A stretch of 64,000 bases of DNA from Melioribacter sp. GTDB taxonomy: Bacteria; Bacteroidota; Ignavibacteria; Ignavibacteriales; Melioribacteraceae. Both the position numbers and the translations under genes were made by a program. Position 1 is the first letter of the stretch. Each line of letters begins with the position of its first letter. Under the pieces are notes generated by a model that saw only the letters and a list, made by a program, of their open reading frames with translations, was not told where the DNA came from and ran no database searches. Location of the stretch: positions 68,994 to 132,993 of the forward strand of contig JAOACD010000007.1 of NCBI GenBank assembly GCA_026417975.1, in the 5' to 3' direction. Of the stretch, positions 42,939-52,345 are shown piece by piece.

Positions 42939-44336
42939 TTACTCAATTTTTTTACCATTAATAATAACATTTTGTAATTTAAGATTTTTAACATTTTGTA
43001 ACAAATTTTCCTTTTGTACACCATCAAATTTACAGTCAATTATTTGAACGTTGTTTATCGGTGATTCTTCAAGGCCCATAAACTCTAAAGCATATTCACT
43101 TTTTTTACTATTAACATTTTCTACTTTAATATTTCTAAAAGTTGGCGGATATTTTCCTTCGTTTCCTTCACTGGGGTCATACTTCATATTTAAATGTATT
43201 ACTGCATTACTTACTTGTCCAACTTCAACATTTCTCATAAAAATATTTTCAACTATACCTCCTCTATATGAATTTGATTTAATTCTAAGAGCTCTATCTA
43301 GATTTGGACTATCCATCTTACAGTTTTCAATAAAAATGTTTTTCACACCCCCTGATATTTCACTTCCTATTGACACACCTCCATGTCCATCCTTCATAAC
43401 ACAATTTCTTATTACAATATTTTCACTTGGTACATTGATTCTTCTACCATCCAAATTTCTTCCTGATTTAATAGCAATACAATCATCCCCATTATCGAAA
43501 TAACAATTTTCTATTAAAACATTTTTGCATGATTCTGGATCACATCCATCTGTATTAGGTCCTTCACTAATTGTTTTCACATCTCTAATTATTATATTTT
43601 CTGAAAGTACAGGGTGTATTATCCACATTGGAGAATTAGTAAAGGTTACCCCTTCAATCAAAATATTTTTACAATTAATTATCTGTAAAAAATTTGGTCG
43701 GAGATAATAACCTTTCCCAAATATTCTTTTTTCAACAGGAATTGCATTGTTATTCATTTTCATTAATCTTGGGCGCGAAGAACTGTCTCTTTGACTCGGC
43801 ATTCCTAATTCCCAACCATATCGTTTATTGCCATTCCATTTCCACCAATTTGCAGAACTTGCTTGGCCATCGAAAATGCCCTTTCCTGTAATAGCAATAT
43901 TTTTTTCATTATAAGCATATATTAACGGTGAATAATTATAACATTCTACTCCTTCCCATCTTGTAAAAACAATTGGTAGATAATCATCTGGATTAACACT
44001 AAATTTTATTATTGTACCTTCTTCAAGATACAAATTGACATTGCTCTTAAGATGTATTGGCCCTCCGCAATAATATTCACCTTTTGGAATAATAACTTTA
44101 CCCCCTCCATTTTTACTACAGTCATCTATTGCCTTTAACAAAGCAGTTTTTATATCAGTTTTAATTTCTAATTCATGTCCATAATTAAAAATATTAAATT
44201 CTTTATTTGGGAATTTTGGCGGATTAATATTTTTTAAAATTTCTTCTACTAATTGCCATTCACTTTGTGTAAATGAATAGGAAACAAATACAAAATAAAA
44301 AAATAAGATGTAACATTTTATGTGATTCATAGGCAT
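42939..44336 (-). CDS. polygalacturonase-like glycoside hydrolase family 28
   Basis: Hydrolyses alpha-1,4-galacturonide links in pectin, by inversion. 465 residues with an N-terminal signal (CYILFFYFVFVSYSFTQ) and no type IX tail, so periplasmic. The right-handed beta-helix carries all GH28 signatures: NTDGCDPESC (catalytic Asp), DNGDDCIAIKSG (catalytic Asp pair), DGHGGVSIGSE (GHG), and RALRIKSNSYRGG (RIK). KGEYYCGGPIHLKSNVNLYL is the family start. It is 30 bp downstream of the LacI gene, probably one transcript. An exo-acting enzyme on imported oligosaccharides fits the periplasmic location; rhamnogalacturonan is an alternative substrate. Confidence 0.92.
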   Translation of the reverse strand: MPMNHIKCYILFFYFVFVSYSFTQSEWQLVEEILKNINPPKFPNKEFNIFNYGHELEIKTDIKTALLKAIDDCSKNGGGKVIIPKGEYYCGGPIHLKSNVNLYLEEGTIIKFSVNPDDYLPIVFTRWEGVECYNYSPLIYAYNEKNIAITGKGIFDGQASSANWWKWNGNKRYGWELGMPSQRDSSSRPRLMKMNNNAIPVEKRIFGKGYYLRPNFLQIINCKNILIEGVTFTNSPMWIIHPVLSENIIIRDVKTISEGPNTDGCDPESCKNVLIENCYFDNGDDCIAIKSGRNLDGRRINVPSENIVIRNCVMKDGHGGVSIGSEISGGVKNIFIENCKMDSPNLDRALRIKSNSYRGGIVENIFMRNVEVGQVSNAVIHLNMKYDPSEGNEGKYPPTFRNIKVENVNSKKSEYALEFMGLEESPINNVQIIDCKFDGVQKENLLQNVKNLKLQNVIINGKKIE

Positions 44337-44366
44337 AAAATTAAGAGTAGTTGTTTTTAATATTAG

Positions 44367-45392
44367 TTAATTATGACTTCGATTACAAGTTCCACGAAGG
44401 ATTAAATTTGTATCAATTATTATCTGTTTAGGTTTAAATTCGTCTTGATTATTAATATTTTCAAACAAAATCTCCATAGCATGTTGACTAAGTAGAGTTG
44501 TAGGCTGATCGATACAACTTAAAGGAGGACACAAAAACTCTTGTATTTTAGCATTTCCAAAACAAATTAAATCAACATCATCGGGTATTCTTAAACCTAA
44601 TTCTTTTACAGCACTATAAACTCCTAAAGCAACTGGGAAAGTAACCGTAAAAATAAATTCAGGAAGATTTTTATTTTCATAAAGTTTCATAAAGGCATTA
44701 TAACCAAATTCCTCTCCAAATCCACCCTCAATAACCCAATCGGGATTAATTTCTAAACCATACTTTTCCATTGCATCTTTAAAACCTTGTAATCTTTCTT
44801 TACCTATATTAATGTTAGTATAACCAGCAAAATGAGCAATTTTTTTATAACCAAGTTTAATAGCATGCTCTACAGCTTTAAACGCACCACCGCGGTCATC
44901 TATAGTAACAGAATTAATATTATCAAGAAAAGGTACTCTATCAATAAAAACTATTGGGACGTTTCTCTTAGATACTGTTTCAAAAATATCATATTTATTA
45001 GTTTGTTGAGTAATTGAAATAATAATGCCATCAACTTTCATTGCAAGTAATGTGTTAATATGCTTACGTTCCAATTCTGCATTTTCTTGGGAAACTGTCA
45101 AAATTATTTCATAATTATGCTCCATTCCTATTTTATAAATAGTTTCAATAATAGAACTAAAAAAGAAGTGAGCAATTTTGGGAACCACTACACCTATTGT
45201 GTTAGACCTTCTTGCAGATAAACTACGTGCAATTAAATTAGGAGTATACTCGAGCTCTTCAGCTAATTTTTTAACTTTTTTTGTTGTTTCAGGTGAAATA
45301 TCTGGGTGGTTTCTTAATGCTTTCGATACTGTTACAGTTGAGACATTCAATATCTTAGCAATATCACTTAAAGTAACAGGTTTTGATTTCAT
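44367..45392 (-). CDS. LacI family transcriptional regulator of the pectin locus
   Basis: A 341-residue repressor with an N-terminal HTH (VTLSDIAKILNVSTVTVSKA, hinge HPDISPETTKKVKKLAEELE, SLSARRSNTIGVVVP) and a periplasmic-binding-protein-like effector domain (residues 60-341) with IIISITQQT, HFAGYTNINIGKERLQGF and CIDQPTTLLSQHAMEILF. The HTH is placed to read palindromes like AAGTAAATGTTTACTT. Two such sites with a conserved promoter lie upstream of the second receptor and of the lyase unit, so those are its likely targets. It is followed by GH28 within 30 bp. The inducer is perhaps a galacturonide, KDG or similar. Confidence 0.92.
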   Translation of the reverse strand: MKSKPVTLSDIAKILNVSTVTVSKALRNHPDISPETTKKVKKLAEELEYTPNLIARSLSARRSNTIGVVVPKIAHFFFSSIIETIYKIGMEHNYEIILTVSQENAELERKHINTLLAMKVDGIIISITQQTNKYDIFETVSKRNVPIVFIDRVPFLDNINSVTIDDRGGAFKAVEHAIKLGYKKIAHFAGYTNINIGKERLQGFKDAMEKYGLEINPDWVIEGGFGEEFGYNAFMKLYENKNLPEFIFTVTFPVALGVYSAVKELGLRIPDDVDLICFGNAKIQEFLCPPLSCIDQPTTLLSQHAMEILFENINNQDEFKPKQIIIDTNLILRGTCNRSHN

Positions 45393-45495
45393 TTTTTTTA
45401 CTTCTCACCGTTCAGTTCATTTTTAGTGATAGGTTAAAAATTTTATATTCTTATGTATACTAATTTAGTAAGATTCGCTTATATATTAAACTACA

Positions 45496-45526
45496 GGGGA
45501 TGGCTTTAAAGTTTCAAGCCATCCCC
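45496..45526 (-). terminator. terminator after the receptor/beta-helix unit
   Basis: GGGGATGGCTT (45496-45506) and AAGCCATCCCC (45516-45526) pair over 11 bp with a nine-base loop, 14 bases beyond the stop of the minus-strand beta-helix gene. On the minus strand the stem is preceded by an A run and followed by TGTAGTTT, an acceptable terminator. It also isolates the LacI promoter. Confidence 0.75.
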
Positions 45527-45540
45527 TTTTTTACAATTCT

Positions 45541-47244
45541 CTACTTAATTAATGACATTTTCTTCGTAATAGCTACTTCATCTGTCCTTAACTGATAAAA
45601 ATATATTCCACTTGATAAGTTTTGGCCAAAACGATTTTTACCATCCCAAGTTATTGTATACCTTCCAGCCGACTGTAATTTATTATCTACTAACTTAGCA
45701 ACCTCTTGACCAAGAGCATTATAAATTACTAATGTAACGTTCGATGTTTTAGGCAATGCATACGTAATATTAGTTGTTGGGTTAAATGGATTAGGATAGT
45801 TTTGTTCAAGTACAAAGTCTGATACCAAAATATTTTCTTCTTTAACATCAACAGTCTGCCCAGCCTCCCAGCGAACCTTCATATCAGGATACCAATTCAA
45901 ATCACCAACTGGGAACCCTCTATCAGATCCATAATATGCAGGAGAAGTTTTCTCGTAAGAGCAATCAAGAGTATCTTCAAAATATTTGTAAGTTCTTCTG
46001 TCCATATCATGTAAATTTTTCTTCCATTTATCAGATGGAGTATTTTTTGTTTTATTTCCACCATTTGGGTCTAAATACCATTCCATCATATTAATCATTA
46101 ACTTAGGTATATTTTTAAGTTTCAAATTAACCTTTTTGAAAGCTGTTTTTGCTGCAGCACCTAATCTTTGTTGAATATGCAATGATAGTGGAGAGCCTTC
46201 TCCAAATTTATACTTTGTTAAGAAATTCTGCCCTTCTTGAGAAATTACATAAAAATTATTTTTAACAGTCCATTTAGTAGTATCGTTTGGAGCTGTAAAT
46301 ATCCACGATATTCTATTATTGCCGTTAGCATAAGTTTCTCCAGTATTTGCCCACTCAGCAGTTCTTGTTGCATCAGTAGAATCTTCTCCTAAAGCAAATG
46401 CATCATAGAACAAATTATTTTTAATAATAACTTCCTTGCCTACATTTCCTAAAGAAAGTAAACCATGAAAACCAAGTCCATTAACAAAAGTATTATGATC
46501 AATCAAACAATATTGAATACCACCTGTTCCTGCAAGAGGATTGCTAAAATTATAATGACGAATTACACGATCTTGATAATTTACAAATGTGTTATTAACA
46601 AGTATTAGTGAATCACAAGAAGCTTCTCTTAAATCAAGACCCTTACCAGCTCCAAGATTTGATCTTCCTAAAAATCCCATATTCGCAAAAATTGTATTAG
46701 TTACCTTAATAACCTTAGTTGCACTACCTGTACGAATATGTTGTCCATTAATGTTGTTAAAAATACAATCATCAACTATTATTGATGAGCCTTCTTGAGT
46801 AGTATTAATAATTCCTCCTTGTAAATTATCTAACATGTTATAATCTGGCTCGAAATAACCTGATACGGCAATATTTTTCATTTCAAGATTACCACCTTGC
46901 AACACAAATAAATTTCCCGGAGGATTTTGTGGGTTACTTCCTGTACCTGTAGGGAATTGATAGATTATTGGTTTTTTAGGCCCATTACATACTAATCTTA
47001 TAGTAACACCCTTTGCAACGTTAAACTGTTCAGTATTTAAATAAATACCACCACTTTCCAACTCATAAACTCTATCTGGTAAAACACCGCGATTTGCTGC
47101 TGTATCTGCTTTAATTTGCGCAATAAAATATGAAGATGGCGTACCATCATATGGCTTTAATTTTAGTACTTTTTGCCCCCACACAAGCGAAGCAAAAAAC
47201 AAAAGCAAAATAATTGAACCTAATAAATTACCCATTCTCTTCAT
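45541..47244 (-). CDS. secreted beta-helix protein (DUF4957-like) with type IX sorting tail
   Basis: A 567-residue secreted protein. A signal peptide is followed by a long series of beta-helix turns (residues 60-330: GTGSATKVIKVTNTIFAN, IVDDCIFNNINGQHIRTG, VIIKNNLFYDAFALG), in the style of DUF4957/DUF5123 proteins near pectin lyases; it may bind or cleave pectin. The last 85 residues are the type IX tail: FVLEQNYPNPFNPTTNITY, NALGQEVAKLVDN, SGIYFYQLRTDEVAITKKMS. TGGAGG gives a clear start. It comes 61 bp after the receptor and is ended by a good hairpin. No catalytic lyase motif was seen, so an accessory binding role is equally possible. Confidence 0.8.
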   Translation of the reverse strand: MKRMGNLLGSIILLLFFASLVWGQKVLKLKPYDGTPSSYFIAQIKADTAANRGVLPDRVYELESGGIYLNTEQFNVAKGVTIRLVCNGPKKPIIYQFPTGTGSNPQNPPGNLFVLQGGNLEMKNIAVSGYFEPDYNMLDNLQGGIINTTQEGSSIIVDDCIFNNINGQHIRTGSATKVIKVTNTIFANMGFLGRSNLGAGKGLDLREASCDSLILVNNTFVNYQDRVIRHYNFSNPLAGTGGIQYCLIDHNTFVNGLGFHGLLSLGNVGKEVIIKNNLFYDAFALGEDSTDATRTAEWANTGETYANGNNRISWIFTAPNDTTKWTVKNNFYVISQEGQNFLTKYKFGEGSPLSLHIQQRLGAAAKTAFKKVNLKLKNIPKLMINMMEWYLDPNGGNKTKNTPSDKWKKNLHDMDRRTYKYFEDTLDCSYEKTSPAYYGSDRGFPVGDLNWYPDMKVRWEAGQTVDVKEENILVSDFVLEQNYPNPFNPTTNITYALPKTSNVTLVIYNALGQEVAKLVDNKLQSAGRYTITWDGKNRFGQNLSSGIYFYQLRTDEVAITKKMSLIK

Positions 47245-47305
47245 GGTGCCTCCATGTTTTTATTTTTTAATAGTTCACTTTTAATTAAATAAAGTGAAGA
47301 AAAAC

Positions 47306-50300
47306 TCATAAATCTATTTTTACTCCTAAATCTGCAGTTAAGCCATAACGTTCACTTGTATTTAATATCTTATAGCCGTTAACTCTATTATAAACTAGGT
47401 TCTCTTCTTTTATATTTGTTAAGTTATTAATATTAAGCAACAATGAAATGTTTTTGTTAAATTGATACTTAAGAGCAAAATCAAGTCTTGTAAATGGACT
47501 TATTACTATGTCTCCTCTTCCACTTGGAGTAAACGACAAGTTATATTCAGATTGATGGAATAAAGAAATACGAGCCGATAGAGGACCTATATCATACCCT
47601 AATGCAATGTTTCCAAAAAATTCTGGTTGGTTTTCAAGTTGTTGTTTAATTTGAATTGCTCTTTCAGAGTATTGTGGTATTTTAATAACAACACCAGGGA
47701 TTATTTGCTTGTCTACGTATGTAGTATCTGTCTTAGAACCTATCAACCAAGTTTCAGAGCGAACTAATGAAGCATTATAGCTTAATACAAAGTTTCTTAA
47801 AAGTCCAGGTAAGAAGGTAAAATTAATTTGGTGTTCAAATTCAAATCCCCATACCTTAGATGGCCTTGGTGAATTATAAGGAACAGTTAAAGCATATGTA
47901 CCTGTGTGTAATGTTTTCCATTTTAAACCAAGGTAATGAAATAGCGTATCTCCAGTAGTATTTATTCTATTTAACATATGATACATATCTTTAATTTCCT
48001 TATAAAAAGCAGAGATTGAAATTAATCCTATTTCATTACCATAAAAAGAAGTATTTATTTCATAATTCCATGCTTGAGCAGTTTTTAATATTGGATTTCC
48101 AACAATAAGTTGTTTATCAATTCCAACTTGTGCAGGTCTCCAAGCAAAATATTTTGTTAATCTCATATTAAAATCTGGCCTGGCAAGAGCTTTATATGCA
48201 GCAATTCTAACAGTCATAAAGTTTGTTGGCTTTATATTAAGATGGAAATTAGGCAAGTAAATAGTTTGAGTAAAATTAGAACTTGTATCTTTTGTTACAC
48301 CAAGAGGTATTGGGAAGCCACCAATTTGACTTGGCGAATACTTTGATTTATAATCATTATCTTCCCTTTCAACTCGTAAACCTGCAATAAATGTAATATT
48401 TTGCCCAACTTTAAGAGTATTCATTATGTAAGCAGCAGAAACACTCTCGGAAATATCATAATAATTTGCTTGATCTGAAGGATCGAGATTATATTCTCTT
48501 TTATTTCCTGTTTTATCTATTCCATTTTTATTTAGCTCATACCATTGACGCATCTTATCTCGATTAATTAGCGGATAAAGCTTATAAGTTCCATACAAAT
48601 CTCTTGAAGCGGGTTTATCGTCTAAAAATTCAACAAAAGCTAGAGTATTGTATAATGGGTTTTGTAAATATCTCTGGAAAAATGCGTCGAATAGCGTACC
48701 ACTTAAATTCTTTGGTTTAATAGTCCCATCAGCAGCTAATTCATAGGGCATCCAATATCCTAAATAGTAAGGAGCATAACTTGATGATGTAACATTCGAT
48801 CTACTTTTTACTTTATACTTAGCACCAAATTTAAATTCACCTGCAATTAATTTACCTATTAAATATTCTCTAGAAGCATTTATAAAGGCTGTACGCTCTT
48901 TTTCAAAATTTCTTTGGGTATAATAATATGACTCATACAGAGTAGCTGTTCTGAAATTGTTATACGCAAAAGGAATTAATTTTTCTGGATTACTTTTTAT
49001 ACTTGGGGTATTTGCCATTCCAGAAACACCTGCATTCGAGGGTTCATGAAAATCTATATAATAATCAAATGGGAAATATGCTTTTGATTGTGCAAATGAA
49101 AGCCCCCAGTTAAGTTTCAGACCTAATAAATTATTATCTCCAGAAATTGAACTGTTAAAGGTTTCTATTTTTTGTTCACGGTCTCTAAAAGCATAAGTAA
49201 CTGTTCCTCCTACACCACCACCCGAAGGATAATCTCTAGAATGCAAAATATAATCACGTTTAGTACTATTATAAACATTGTTTATTTTAATAGAACCTTG
49301 ATCAGGAGTGTTAATATCAAACGTAATGCTACCTCCATTACGAGTTCTGATTTCATCAGTAAATTCAAGTGTAAAATTATTTATTCTATAATCTGTTTGA
49401 TTATTAATAGTTTGATCATAGTCTAGGTCTATTCTTTCATTACTTCTTATTTTACTCTCAGCATTTGCATTAATCCTAACACCTATTAAATCACGGAAAA
49501 ATCTTTCACCATATTTTAAAGAAAAATCATATTGCTTTACTGAACTCATAACATCATTATAACCACCTTTTAGAACTGCAGTAAGCTCCCTTAAGGAAGG
49601 GGCCTTTTTAGTAACAAGATTAATACTTCCAGCTATTGCATCGGCATCTTTATCAGATGTAAGTGCTTTATAAAGTTCAATACCAGCTAGAGAACTTTGT
49701 GATATTGTGCTTAAATCCAATCCTCTACTCTCTGCATCTGTAGATGCAATTCTAATTCCATCTATAGTTACTGTTGTATATTTATCACTTAGTCCTCTTA
49801 GAATTACCTTATTTGCTTCTCCTCCTGAACGAAGAATAGAAACTCCAGGAAGCCTTCCAATTGATTCTGCTGCATTAGCATCTGGTAATTCTTTGATTTT
49901 TTCTTCTGATACAACATTAACAATTGTATTAGATGATAATTGCTGGTTAATAGCAGCAGCTTGTCCTATAGCTTGAGCAGTTATAACAACTTCTGTTCCT
50001 TGAATTACATCTGGGACAAGAGAAAAATTAAAAACAAGAGTTTTATTTTTCTGAATAACAACGTCATAAACTTTTGATTTGTACCCTACATAAGATACTT
50101 TTACTTTGTATTCTCCTTCTGGAATTCTGTTTATAACATATTGACCTTCAATATCAGTTGCGCTCCCTAAAGATGTACCAATTAAAAATACATTAGCCCC
50201 AATCAAGCTTTCTTTAGTAAGCGAATCTGTAACTACACCTCTCATATTACCCTGTGCATAGCTAATACTTGCAACTATAAAAATTGCTACTAATAATTTT

Positions 50301-50317
50301 TTAAAAGAGATAATCAT
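47306..50317 (-). CDS. TonB-dependent receptor with CarboxypepD-like N-terminal domain
   Basis: A 1003-residue outer-membrane receptor. Start: ATG at 50317, preceded by GGAGAAG (50321-50327); an upstream frame would add a charged piece before the signal peptide. The N-terminus has a carboxypeptidase-regulatory-like domain (GVVTDSLTKESLIGANVFLIG to about 105), then a plug with ELPDANAAESIGRLPGVSIL, VILRGLSDKYTTVTIDGIRI and IAGSINLVTKKAP, then the barrel ending in GLTADLGVKIDL. The plug pattern fits the TIGR01782-like receptors that take up oligosaccharides in Caulobacter and Xanthomonas, not classical SusC; no SusD is present. Regulated by the palindrome at 50365-50380, it likely takes up oligogalacturonides. 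Confidence 0.9.
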   Translation of the reverse strand: MIISFKKLLVAIFIVASISYAQGNMRGVVTDSLTKESLIGANVFLIGTSLGSATDIEGQYVINRIPEGEYKVKVSYVGYKSKVYDVVIQKNKTLVFNFSLVPDVIQGTEVVITAQAIGQAAAINQQLSSNTIVNVVSEEKIKELPDANAAESIGRLPGVSILRSGGEANKVILRGLSDKYTTVTIDGIRIASTDAESRGLDLSTISQSSLAGIELYKALTSDKDADAIAGSINLVTKKAPSLRELTAVLKGGYNDVMSSVKQYDFSLKYGERFFRDLIGVRINANAESKIRSNERIDLDYDQTINNQTDYRINNFTLEFTDEIRTRNGGSITFDINTPDQGSIKINNVYNSTKRDYILHSRDYPSGGGVGGTVTYAFRDREQKIETFNSSISGDNNLLGLKLNWGLSFAQSKAYFPFDYYIDFHEPSNAGVSGMANTPSIKSNPEKLIPFAYNNFRTATLYESYYYTQRNFEKERTAFINASREYLIGKLIAGEFKFGAKYKVKSRSNVTSSSYAPYYLGYWMPYELAADGTIKPKNLSGTLFDAFFQRYLQNPLYNTLAFVEFLDDKPASRDLYGTYKLYPLINRDKMRQWYELNKNGIDKTGNKREYNLDPSDQANYYDISESVSAAYIMNTLKVGQNITFIAGLRVEREDNDYKSKYSPSQIGGFPIPLGVTKDTSSNFTQTIYLPNFHLNIKPTNFMTVRIAAYKALARPDFNMRLTKYFAWRPAQVGIDKQLIVGNPILKTAQAWNYEINTSFYGNEIGLISISAFYKEIKDMYHMLNRINTTGDTLFHYLGLKWKTLHTGTYALTVPYNSPRPSKVWGFEFEHQINFTFLPGLLRNFVLSYNASLVRSETWLIGSKTDTTYVDKQIIPGVVIKIPQYSERAIQIKQQLENQPEFFGNIALGYDIGPLSARISLFHQSEYNLSFTPSGRGDIVISPFTRLDFALKYQFNKNISLLLNINNLTNIKEENLVYNRVNGYKILNTSERYGLTADLGVKIDL

Positions 50318-50364
50318 ATTCTTCTCCCACTTAATTTTCTTACACATATTAAAAATGAACAATA

Positions 50365-50380
50365 AAGTAATTGTTTACTT
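50365..50380 (-). promoter_or_regulatory. LacI-type operator upstream of the second TonB receptor
   Basis: AAGTAATTGTTTACTT, near palindromic, with the LacI-family core GTAAN2GTTTAC. It is 36 bases downstream (on the minus strand) of TTGACA (50416-50421). An almost identical block with the same spacing precedes the gene at 54814. It would overlap the start region of the transcript, a normal repressor position. Confidence 0.7.
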
Positions 50381-50392
50381 AATTGATGACTT

Positions 50393-50421
50393 AAGTTTAC
50401 AAATTTAGTTATAATTGTCAA
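50393..50421 (-). promoter_or_regulatory. predicted promoter of the receptor/beta-helix unit
   Basis: On the minus strand: TTGACA (50421-50416), sixteen bases, TAAACT (50399-50394). The -35 matches consensus exactly, and the -10 four of six. The conserved distance to the operator in both modules supports it. Confidence 0.55.
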
Positions 50422-50452
50422 GTTAATTTTTATATAAATTTAAACTAAAAAA

Positions 50453-52330
50453 TTATTTAACTAATATAAATTTATTTACTAAAGTAATTTGACCATCGTT
50501 AATTCTGTAAAAATATATACCCGAAGGTAATGTTTTTGGAGACCAGTTTATATAATAAGTACCCTCAGCTAAATATTTGTTCAACAATGTCTCAATTTTT
50601 TGTCCTAAAATATTATAGATTTCAAACACAATGTGAGAAGAGCATGGCAGGCTAATTAAAAAATTTGTTTGATTATTAAAAGGATTTGGGAAATTAGCTA
50701 CACTTATTTTATTCAAAACTTTAGGGTTATTTACACTTGTTGTTAAGTTTTTTGTTATTATAACAGGCAAAATATCAGGAGTGTCTAATTTATGTTTATA
50801 TTTATAAGGCAATTCAAATTTGCATTCTTTTAAAGAGTAAATATTACTATTTACTAAATAATTATTAATCAAAAAACCCGAACCAGGTATTGTGCTATAA
50901 TCCGAAAAAATTGCTTTACTTACATTTTCAAAATAATTATTCTCTACAATAACACATGCCCCCATTCTTGAATTTATCCCACTATTACAATTTTTATAAT
51001 AATTATTGAAAATATGAGCTTTCCCAAATCTTATGCTTGGGAGCCTCGATTCACAATTGTAAAAAAAATTATGATGAAATGTTACTCTTATTACTGTATC
51101 AGCAAATTGTTCATCTCCTGAACTTATTAAAATTGCCTTATAATGGTCATGGAAGCTACACCAGGAAACAGTAATAAATGAAGATTCGTTCTTAATATCA
51201 ATTAAACCATCATAGTAATCTGTTCCATGATCTCTATCAGAAAAAAACTCACAGTGGTCTATCCAAATATTTTTTGATTTACCATTAATTTCAATTGCAT
51301 CTTGAGGAGTAACATGAGATATGGTAATATTTTTAATAATAATATTTCTCGCATTATTAATAGATAATTCAATACCTTTAAGATATGCTTTTGAACCAGT
51401 ACCAAGTAAAGTTTTGTCAGATTTCACTCGAATAACATCGTTAGCTTCTATCATACCACTAAATTTAATTACATAAGGTTTATCACTTTCCAAATAACTC
51501 TTTAATTCATTTAGAGTATTTGCAGTAACTGTATCACCTAGCTTCCCTCCAATAACCATAAATGGAGTACCTTTGTCATCTTGAACTGTAGCATATCCTA
51601 TCAAAGCTGTATCAGGTTTAATACCTATTGGTAAAAATCTTGCAATTGCATTTACATTACTTTTGATAGGAAATGTAAAAATTGAATCTGCACTTGTTTC
51701 TTCACCCATCCAACTTTCGAAAAAATAACCAGGTTTTGCATAAGCTTTTATCGTTACAAGTGTTCCTTCATCATAGTAATTCTGCACTGGGAAATATTCT
51801 ACTGTCCCCCATTCTTCGTTACAACTTTTTACATTAAGTACATAAGATGGTCTACATTGAGCAGGTTCTACATCACCAATTACTTTCAAGTAATCATAGT
51901 TGCCCAATCCATTAGGTGAATAAGATTCAATTCTAATTTTATGAAAGCCTGCCGTTAAATAAAGTCGTAAAGGATTCGATTCTTTCCAAGAATCCCACTT
52001 ATCTCCAGTTCTAGGGAAGAACACAGTATCTACAAAAACGTTACCATCTATTAAAAGTTTTGCATTTCTTTCTTGAGTATTACCACTTACTGCATATCTC
52101 CATATAAGAATAATCATCCCATCTTTTTTAACATTAATCTCCCAGCTTATACTTTTCCCAACTCCTAAATCTGTATCTGCATAACCTTTTCCTGTATACC
52201 CCGCAACACTTGTAGCTATAGTTCCATCAACAGAACAAAAACCAAGCTCGTTTTCCTGAATTATAATTTCATTTTGAGCAAATAATTTGATACATATAAA
52301 AAATATTACTAATAATTGTACATTTCTCAT
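50453..52330 (-). CDS. pectate lyase family 1, with CBM, repeat module and type IX sorting tail
   Basis: Cleaves polygalacturonate by calcium-dependent beta-elimination outside the cell. 625 residues: signal peptide; a CBM35/6-like carbohydrate-binding module (about 20-160: ISWEINVKKDGMIILIWRYA, LTAGFHKIRIESYSPNG); a beta module of the bacterial-repeat type (about 163-240: GTVEYFPVQNYYDEGTLVTI, KPGYFFESWMG); the PL1 beta-helix (about 245-540) with IWIDHCEFFSDRDHGTDYYD, DGLIDIKNESSFITVSWCSF (calcium Asp) and CESRLPSIRFGKAHIFNNYY with the catalytic Arg; and a type IX tail (VANFPNPFNNQTNFLIS, SGIYFYRINDGQITLVNKF). It follows PL9 by 15 bp. Confidence 0.92.
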   Translation of the reverse strand: MRNVQLLVIFFICIKLFAQNEIIIQENELGFCSVDGTIATSVAGYTGKGYADTDLGVGKSISWEINVKKDGMIILIWRYAVSGNTQERNAKLLIDGNVFVDTVFFPRTGDKWDSWKESNPLRLYLTAGFHKIRIESYSPNGLGNYDYLKVIGDVEPAQCRPSYVLNVKSCNEEWGTVEYFPVQNYYDEGTLVTIKAYAKPGYFFESWMGEETSADSIFTFPIKSNVNAIARFLPIGIKPDTALIGYATVQDDKGTPFMVIGGKLGDTVTANTLNELKSYLESDKPYVIKFSGMIEANDVIRVKSDKTLLGTGSKAYLKGIELSINNARNIIIKNITISHVTPQDAIEINGKSKNIWIDHCEFFSDRDHGTDYYDGLIDIKNESSFITVSWCSFHDHYKAILISSGDEQFADTVIRVTFHHNFFYNCESRLPSIRFGKAHIFNNYYKNCNSGINSRMGACVIVENNYFENVSKAIFSDYSTIPGSGFLINNYLVNSNIYSLKECKFELPYKYKHKLDTPDILPVIITKNLTTSVNNPKVLNKISVANFPNPFNNQTNFLISLPCSSHIVFEIYNILGQKIETLLNKYLAEGTYYINWSPKTLPSGIYFYRINDGQITLVNKFILVK

Positions 52331-52345
52331 AGTATAAAAATTTGA

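Noticed and set aside
47306-50317. SusC with a missing SusD partner
   Set aside because: The plug motifs fit the TIGR01782-like receptors better than SusC, and no SusD-like gene or remnant was found on either side.
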